From the NCBI GenBank assembly GCA_002633025.1, contig NMRB01001304.1, positions 89,402 to 153,401 of the forward strand: DNA of 64,000 nucleotides, read 5' to 3'. The translations under genes were made by a program, and so were the position numbers. This DNA is from Notospermus geniculatus (Eukaryota; Nemertea; Pilidiophora; Heteronemertea; Lineidae). The notes under the pieces were generated by a model. That model saw nothing but the letters and a program-made list of their open reading frames with translations, was not told the DNA's origin and searched no databases. Of the stretch, positions 58,494 to 64,000 are shown piece by piece. The first letter of the stretch is position 1. The number at the start of each line of letters is the position of its first letter.

Positions 58494-58806
58494 GAAGGCA
58501 GGGTTTCCGCCAGAGGGTAAAATGGGTAAAATTCCGTACCCTTAAATTTTTCCAGGGTACGGATCCGTACCCTCAAAAACGTTGGGTAACCATTTTTCCA
58601 TGACATGCCGGACGAAACCAAACAGCCAGCATGACCGGCGCGGGGATTTTATGCATCAAAATACGCCTAAAATGGCACCACATCGTTTAAAACCTTTCAA
58701 AAATAAAAAAATTTCAAAAAAATTTTTTTTAAAATTTTTTCAAAAATTTGTGAAAATTTTTTTTTTGTCCGACCCTCATTTTTTTTCTGGCGGAAACCCT
58801 GGAAGG
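58494..58806. mobile_element. CAGGGTTTCCGCC-family element, duplication GAAGG
   Basis: The element is 58499-58801 (303 bp) with exact 15-bp ends CAGGGTTTCCGCCAG and CTGGCGGAAACCCTG. GAAGG flanks both sides. The interior has GGGTA motifs at the left and A/T runs at the right. A stray GGAGGAAACCCTG at about 58827 looks like an extra half-end. Confidence 0.93.
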
Positions 58807-59344
58807 GACATCGCCCATGAATCTGGAGGAAACCCTGCTAGCCCGTGAGAGTCATGGATTTCCACAGGATATGTCCCACAATTTTTTTTACTTCATCAAC
58901 AGCATTATGATAGTTAAATCATTTTGGGACACCCAGTAGTCATGGTAATGCAGATAAACAGACATTCACTGCCAACCCAATATTAGAATTTCAGAGTTTT
59001 TTTCAATATAAGTCATAATATTTTTAATATCACTTTGAAGTTTCATCCTGAAACTATCCCCAAAGACACCAGCTCTTTTAATGCGTTTAGGAAGAAAACT
59101 TTATAGGATATAATGAGGTGATTACCAGCATAGCTGTTCTCTTCAAAGATTTTCTTGGGAAACTTCCTAAAAGGGCAGAGCTTTAGCCAGAAAAGTAGCA
59201 AAGGGAATGTTTTAACTAAAGACTCTTGCATGTAGCTTAAGAAATTTTCCGGATAAGGATGATTTTTTGAAATTATTTGGTGAATAGTAAGAACATTTTT
59301 GAAAATGCCAGGGCTGGAAATACAGTCAGTACTGTGTGGTATTC

Positions 59345-59512
59345 TGTATTTTGTATTTCATTTTTCTGTCAGGGCTGACGCTATAGCATTATTCGTCCTG
59401 GCAAGTATGGAGGAGGCCATATTATTCACAAGCTATTTATGTTCCTCACTTGGGTGGGGCCTTTTACTTGCCCTTGCAAAGACACAAGGTACAAGGCACC
59501 ACTGCTTACGTG
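59345..59512 (-). mobile_element. Main-family SINE, no tRNA head
   Basis: On the minus strand: CCTTGTACCTTGTGTCTTTG, CCACCCAAGTGAGGAACATA, GGCCTCCTCCATACTTGCC and a tail GCCCTGACAGAAAAATGAAA. Confidence 0.8.
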
Positions 59513-60137
59513 GTGGCTGCTGATTGTGAATTTCATACTGAAATACAGGTACTGGTACCTTGAGAAACCTTCATCCCCTAGGATATTTTGTCCCCAGGAC
59601 ATTTCCCATCCCTAGGATCTTCGCCCTTGGACATTTTGTCGCAAAACACCTTTTGTGTTTTCAGGAAATAACGGCCTACTCTGCATATATGTCTTATGAT
59701 CAATCGAAAACGGACAAATTAGAGCTTTAGATAATTTCTAGGGCAACGAGTATTTATACTCTTCTATGATAATTTGAAAGAGTATTTTCACCCTTCAAAG
59801 GAGTATTCCATAAGTAAAGTATTGCAAACTGATGAATCTCAAGGCGTATTTCACTCTTTCAGTTCTGGAATGAAGGAGTATTTTTGAGATTTCAAGGAGT
59901 ATTTTAAAGTGAATCAAAAGCGAAAAAATTTGATTTAGAAAAATTTGAAAGGGGACGAATTTTCAGGAAAAAATGTAAACAAACTTCTCCAGAATGTCAA
60001 CAAAGACATTTTCGTGCATTTTGATTGGGTGGATTTTGTGTTTACAAACACCAGCCAAATGTAAACAAAATCCGCTATCGATTCGCTTTAAGCAACTCCT
60101 CTTATCTTAAGCCCTGGGATAAAACAAGTGCCAATGC
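59513..60137. other. Low-order repeats only
   Basis: TTTTGTCCCCAGGACATTT-like repeats at about 59570-59650 and scattered GAGTATTTT motifs at about 59750-59900. No gene is supported. Confidence 0.4.
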
Positions 60138-60316
60138 TTAAGGCGCTGCTCCACCTGTGAGTTTTCTCGCACACGCTGGCTCTCAATGAGAAATATCAAC
60201 CAGGACAATCGTTTATGCCATTGGTGTCAGCATAATCCGTAAGAAACCAACAATGGTGAATTGCCCATTTGGAGCCAACTTGCGGGAGAAAACTCTCAGG
60301 TCGAGCAGCGCCTTTA
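60138..60316. mobile_element. AAGGCGCTGCTCCACCTG MITE
   Basis: TTAAGGCGCTGCTCCACCTG and TGAGTTTTCTCGCA on the left pair with TGCGGGAGAAAACTCTCAGG and CGAGCAGCGCCTTTA on the right. TTAA and TTTA at the edges may be a decayed duplication. Related pieces lie at 18213, 27503 and 40346. Confidence 0.85.
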
Positions 60317-60765
60317 GAAATTACTCGTTGACATATACCTTCACACTTCATGACACTAAAATTGTACAAATACACCCCTGGAGTTAATGTTTCATTGATC
60401 AGCAACAAGTGTAAACCTACGGCTCCTTTGTTGAAAGATAAACTTGCAATTCTGAAAGGGAAAGAATATTAATTATGAAAAAGCCCATGATAGCTGAAGG
60501 GCTCCCAAACCCTGCACTGTCTCAAAAAAATAGGAGACACGTATGAATAATACACACACTGTGTACCTTCCATTCATTTTCAGTATTCAACTCGACATCA
60601 ATATTGTTGCCTACAAGTGTAATTCAAGTTATAAAAGATCATCCCAAGGCAAGTAGTGTTCCCTGGAAAAAACTGTAGCAGGGTATATCATAGTGAAGGG
60701 GTTGACAACAACTCCAAAGGTGGTTTTACACAAGCAATTTTTACAGCAGTTTCTTGCAACCACAT

Positions 60766-61073
60766 AAAGTGGAACCGCCCTTAGCGGACACATTTGCCAG
60801 GAGGGCACCTCTCTATTGAGGACACCAAAATTCAGTCCCAAACTGGTCATTTCTATTCAGTTTGACCTCTGTAATCAGGACACCTCTCAATTAAGAACAT
60901 CAACTACCAGTCCCAAAGGTGTCCCTGGGGCTGCGATCACAGAGCTACACGCTACACGGATACGCCAGTTAACAATGGCTTCACAAAGGGCTCATGACCA
61001 TGAAGCCATTAACCGGCGTGCATGTAGCGTGTAACTCTATGTGATTGCAGCCTTATAGAGAGATCCATGTAAA
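60766..61073. mobile_element. CAGTGGAA-type element with a nested MITE
   Basis: The left AAAGTGGAACCGCCCTTAGC and right AGAGAGATCCATGTA are worn ends of the family at 2506-2852; CACCTCTCTATTGAGGACAC and GACACCTCTCAATTAAG lie between. It is broken at 60929-61052 by another inverted-repeat element. Confidence 0.6.
60929..61052. mobile_element. GGCTGCGATCACA palindromic MITE, nested
   Basis: GGCTGCGATCACAGAGCTAC and ACGCTAC on the left pair with GTAGCGTGTAACTCTATGTG and ATTGCAGCC on the right; GTTAACAATGGCTTCA and TGAAGCCATTAAC continue the arms. Confidence 0.8.
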
Positions 61074-61997
61074 TGTGTTGCATGAAACAGGCCTATTGCT
61101 CATGTAAAATGCCTTACTGCATCAAATATGGATCAAGTGTACCCTGCAGCAACATGTACTATTCACTTCATTCTCTCCCAGTTCCATTTTTTGTCCCACA
61201 ATTTTGAGTTTGCCCGTCAGCAGAGAGCATCCTTGTGTACAGTATAATAAAATCGAGGGTACTGAAACATTACTGTCTTGATAATTGTCATTTTTTATGG
61301 CCCTCAGGGTATCTGAGTTTCAATTCACTGATCCCTTAAACTAGGCCCACATATAATCAAACATCGGCAACCCTTCACAAATCAAAAATGCATGATTTCA
61401 TTATAAATTTTGTTCCAGAAGTTTCAGTTGTTAGGGACAATTAAAGTGCTCATACGTAAGTGAATCCTGAAATTCACCATCAAAAGCATTAGCAGCATAA
61501 AAATTCAGTTCTTTTGTGTTCAAACAGTAGCTCCTATTATTAATAAAACAATGCTGAAGAATGATGGTTGCACTAAAAAATATCATTAAAGTTAGGAATT
61601 TTTGCTCTTGGGTATTTTTATGTAACATAACAGTCTAATAATAGAATACATGTATATATTTTTTATGCCATTATCAGCAACAAGTCAAGTTGCATGTCGA
61701 TAGTTCAACTGATGTCATCAACTGAACACTGCTACTTTGATCACTTTTGCCGTTTTTTTTTTCATTTCCATCAATAAGTTCAATGAATCAACAGTAATTA
61801 TGCTTTCATAAAACGAGTTTCTTCAAATGGAATATTTTCATTGAGTTTGAGTCTCTTACCTCAGACAATCTAGTAGTACCAACAGATTAGATAGGTTGGC
61901 ATGTACCCCTATCCCAAAGTCCCATGCAAACACCCACCAACCAAAAATCAGTAATGGGGTAGCCAACAGTTTGCAACAAACACAAACCAAAGTTTAT

Positions 61998-62548
61998 CTT
62001 TGGCCCTGGGAAGGGAGGCATCTCAAGCTACTCATGTTCCTCACTTGGATGGAATCGCTGTGCCCTTGCAAAAGAACAAGGTCCAAGGCACCTCGCTTAC
62101 TGTCATATGTGATGGACATGAAGAAGGGTGACCCATATGGCTCAGGCTGGATTCGAACCCAGAACCTGTAGCTTGCTTTAGCACAGGCTTTCCGCCAGGA
62201 TTTTCAAGGAGGGGGGAGAAAAAAAATTTTGGGAAAAAATTTTTGTTGGAAAAAAAATTTTTTTTCGTTTTTTTTGGTTAAAAATGGCCTCCAGAGTCAT
62301 TTTTACACTCCAAAATGCAAAATTAGTCTTCCTTCTGCATGAAAATTGCGTTTGAAATGTAAGAAATTAAAGAAAACACTACTGAAGTGAAAATAGTGAT
62401 GTTTGAAAATGGTTAGTCTGCAAACTTGAGGGGGGATATCCCCTCCTTGAAATTTTTGAGGAGGGGATCATCCCCCCTCTCCCCCCCCCCTCTGGGAGAA
62501 ACACTGTAGCAGATGCGAAAACCACTCGGCTATCAGATCTCTTCAAGA
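61998..62548 (-). mobile_element. Main-family SINE split by a CAGG element
   Basis: On the minus strand the head lies at 62512-62548 (GATAGCCGAGTGGTTTTCGC) and the rest at 61998-62183 (GGTTCTGGGTTCGAATCC, CATATGGGTCACC, CTTGGACCTTGTTCTTTTGC, CCATCCAAGTGAGGAACATG). Removing 62184-62511 restores a SINE of normal layout. Confidence 0.9.
62179..62511. mobile_element. CAGGGTTTCCGCC-family element nested in the SINE, duplication TAGCA
   Basis: The element is 62184-62506 (323 bp). It starts CAGGCTTTCCGCCAGG and ends GGGAGAAACACTG. TAGCA flanks it at 62179-62183 and 62507-62511. It is G/C-run rich near the ends and A/T-run rich near the left. Confidence 0.92.
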
Positions 62549-63114
62549 TGTTGTAGTTGTACCAAATGGTTGTTATCTAGTTAAAACCGACCCATCAGCA
62601 TGGACGCATGAGATCTCTCCTTGACAAAATTCTTCAGAAGAATTTCAATAAATGTGCCAAATGGATTGAATATAACCATAGAAACCCAATGCTCTTGGAT
62701 GAGATGTGTCAAGGGCCTACTTGAGATGGGCATCTCCTACTTCGAAAAGCCTTCATTTCTGTACAAATGTCAGAATACTTATGCATATATCGGATGGCAA
62801 GTTTTGGGACTTTGCCATGCAGAGGATGAAAGGATGCAAATAGTACCGTGGTAAGTGATAAATGTGGTTTCGCCAAGGAAATAAGGTCTATACAAGGATA
62901 CTTCACTAACTTCTTCCTTCCTAGCAGCAACTTTCTGAACTACTTTCTGACTTTCAAAGAAGTGCTTTACAGGTTTCCTTCTGAAAGATGATGATCAGCC
63001 ATGTGACCCATGTTGTTGACCAGCCGAAAAAACCATCAAAGAACGTCTTGCAAAGAACTGACAAGTGGGCCAACACACCTTCTGCGATGTGCCCGGCACA
63101 GCAGAGGCCATTGA
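62549..63114. other. No recognisable feature
   Basis: Mixed unique DNA; nothing supported. Confidence 0.4.
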
Positions 63115-63168
63115 GTTAATGGTACCATTAGCTTAAAGTCACTTTATGAAACAGGCCCCTGGCTTTGA
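63115..63168. mobile_element. Right half of a CTGTTTCATAAAGTGA MITE
   Basis: GGTACCATTAGCTTAAAGTC and ACTTTATGAAACAGG match the right arm of 47817-47925; the left arm is absent. Confidence 0.75.
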
Positions 63169-63884
63169 CACATCAAAAGCATCAGTGTCAGGACTTCGAT
63201 TTGAAGATATCAACACACTGGTGTGTGGTTAGCAATAGGGACCATCACCAACAGGAGAAGCTGGACCCCTGCCACTAGACCTCTGTAACCTTACAACAGT
63301 GATTTCGGTGTATATGAAGAACTCATAATCCACAGCCAGAATCGACTTACGAACAACCCATATTCTTTAAACACCTTTCTTTGACAATAAACCACATTTT
63401 ACATCCAACAACACGCACTAACATCTACTCTCCAAGATAATACGTATCGTAACTTCCATGGAACACGCCAATTCCCAACAGTTGCAGAAAATCCCAACAG
63501 ACCACAGCGATCCGTAGATTCAATTCTTATTGGCTTACTCCATAGTGCAATGTTTGCACACTTAATTGATAATTCAATTTGTGTCAATTTTTGTCATCAG
63601 AATTCAAAGTGACATCTTCATGTTTGGTAGCCCATGCATCAGCTAACATGATTAGGTGACTTATCTCTTTATAGCATTGACTCTTTTTGTATCATGTTCA
63701 ACACATATTCCAGCCAAGTCGATTACACAGTGTGTATCAAAATAATTTACATGAACAAATTTCACTTTTAGGATACCGGTAATGTCACAAAATTATCACC
63801 ACCTTCAGTAAGCTGTACTTTGAGAAAGCGACAAATATGACAATATACAGTAGGCATTGATAATGAAGAACTTTGACCATAGGC

Positions 63885-64000
63885 AGATTCAGGGGGTGAA
63901 AGGGGTGCCCCATGCTGTAAAAGTATGTTTTTATATTAAGTGATTTCAAATAGGGTTCCCCTCTTCATAATGCAATTGTTGTATTTGCACCCCCCCCCCC
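63885..64000. mobile_element. Possible CAGG-type element running off the window
   Basis: TAGGCAGATTCAGGGGG followed by AAAGGGGTGCCCC resembles the CAGGCGCAGATCCAAGG end at 33515. The right end would lie beyond base 64000, where the window stops in a C run. Confidence 0.35.

Overview
This looks like nuclear DNA from a eukaryote, most likely a marine invertebrate. It is AT-rich, has no prokaryotic gene organisation, and is packed with tRNA-derived SINEs and short inverted-repeat DNA transposons (MITEs). I cannot fix the phylum; the SINE and MITE architecture would fit a lancelet, hemichordate, echinoderm or lophotrochozoan. No open frame reads as a recognisable protein. The longest frames lie in tandem repeats or cross transposon ends, and the others are about as long as chance would give in 64 kb. 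I therefore read the window as intergenic or intronic. The two places worth testing for exons are a promoter-like module with a possible first exon near 38.2-38.4 kb and a possible terminal exon at 53433-53663.

Layout. 1-6.8 kb: a 798-bp DNA element inside a split 20-bp tandem array, two diverged CAGTGGAA elements, 105-bp and 149-bp tandem repeats, the first CAGG-ended element, and an array of eight 37-bp units. 7.5-17 kb: a 195-bp near-perfect palindrome between 14-bp direct repeats, a 170-bp tandem repeat broken by two DNA elements, a MITE inside a SINE, a 29-bp-TIR element, a 755-bp foldback element, a second foldback element, and three copies of a 240-bp TA-flanked MITE. 18-30 kb: an AT-rich array, more SINEs, telomere-like CCCTAA DNA, TTAA-flanked MITEs and a minisatellite. 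30-42 kb: SINEs, CAGG elements, a TGG-rich minisatellite, and a 797-bp TIR element carrying a CpG-rich promoter-like module. 42-64 kb: further MITE families, several in near-identical or inverted pairs, and nested insertions including a CAGG element inside a SINE.

The strongest pattern is a group of eight non-autonomous elements with different interiors. All have ends of the type CAGG...CCTG and each is bounded by an exact 5-bp target duplication, which points to one transposase lineage (hAT-like by terminus) mobilising several sub-families. Other groups follow TA, TTAA or TTA target rules. At least six insertions lie inside older repeats, so a relative chronology can be read directly from the sequence.

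Stretches over about 300 bp that have no entry were read and showed no gene, RNA or repeat I could support. The larger ones are listed explicitly.
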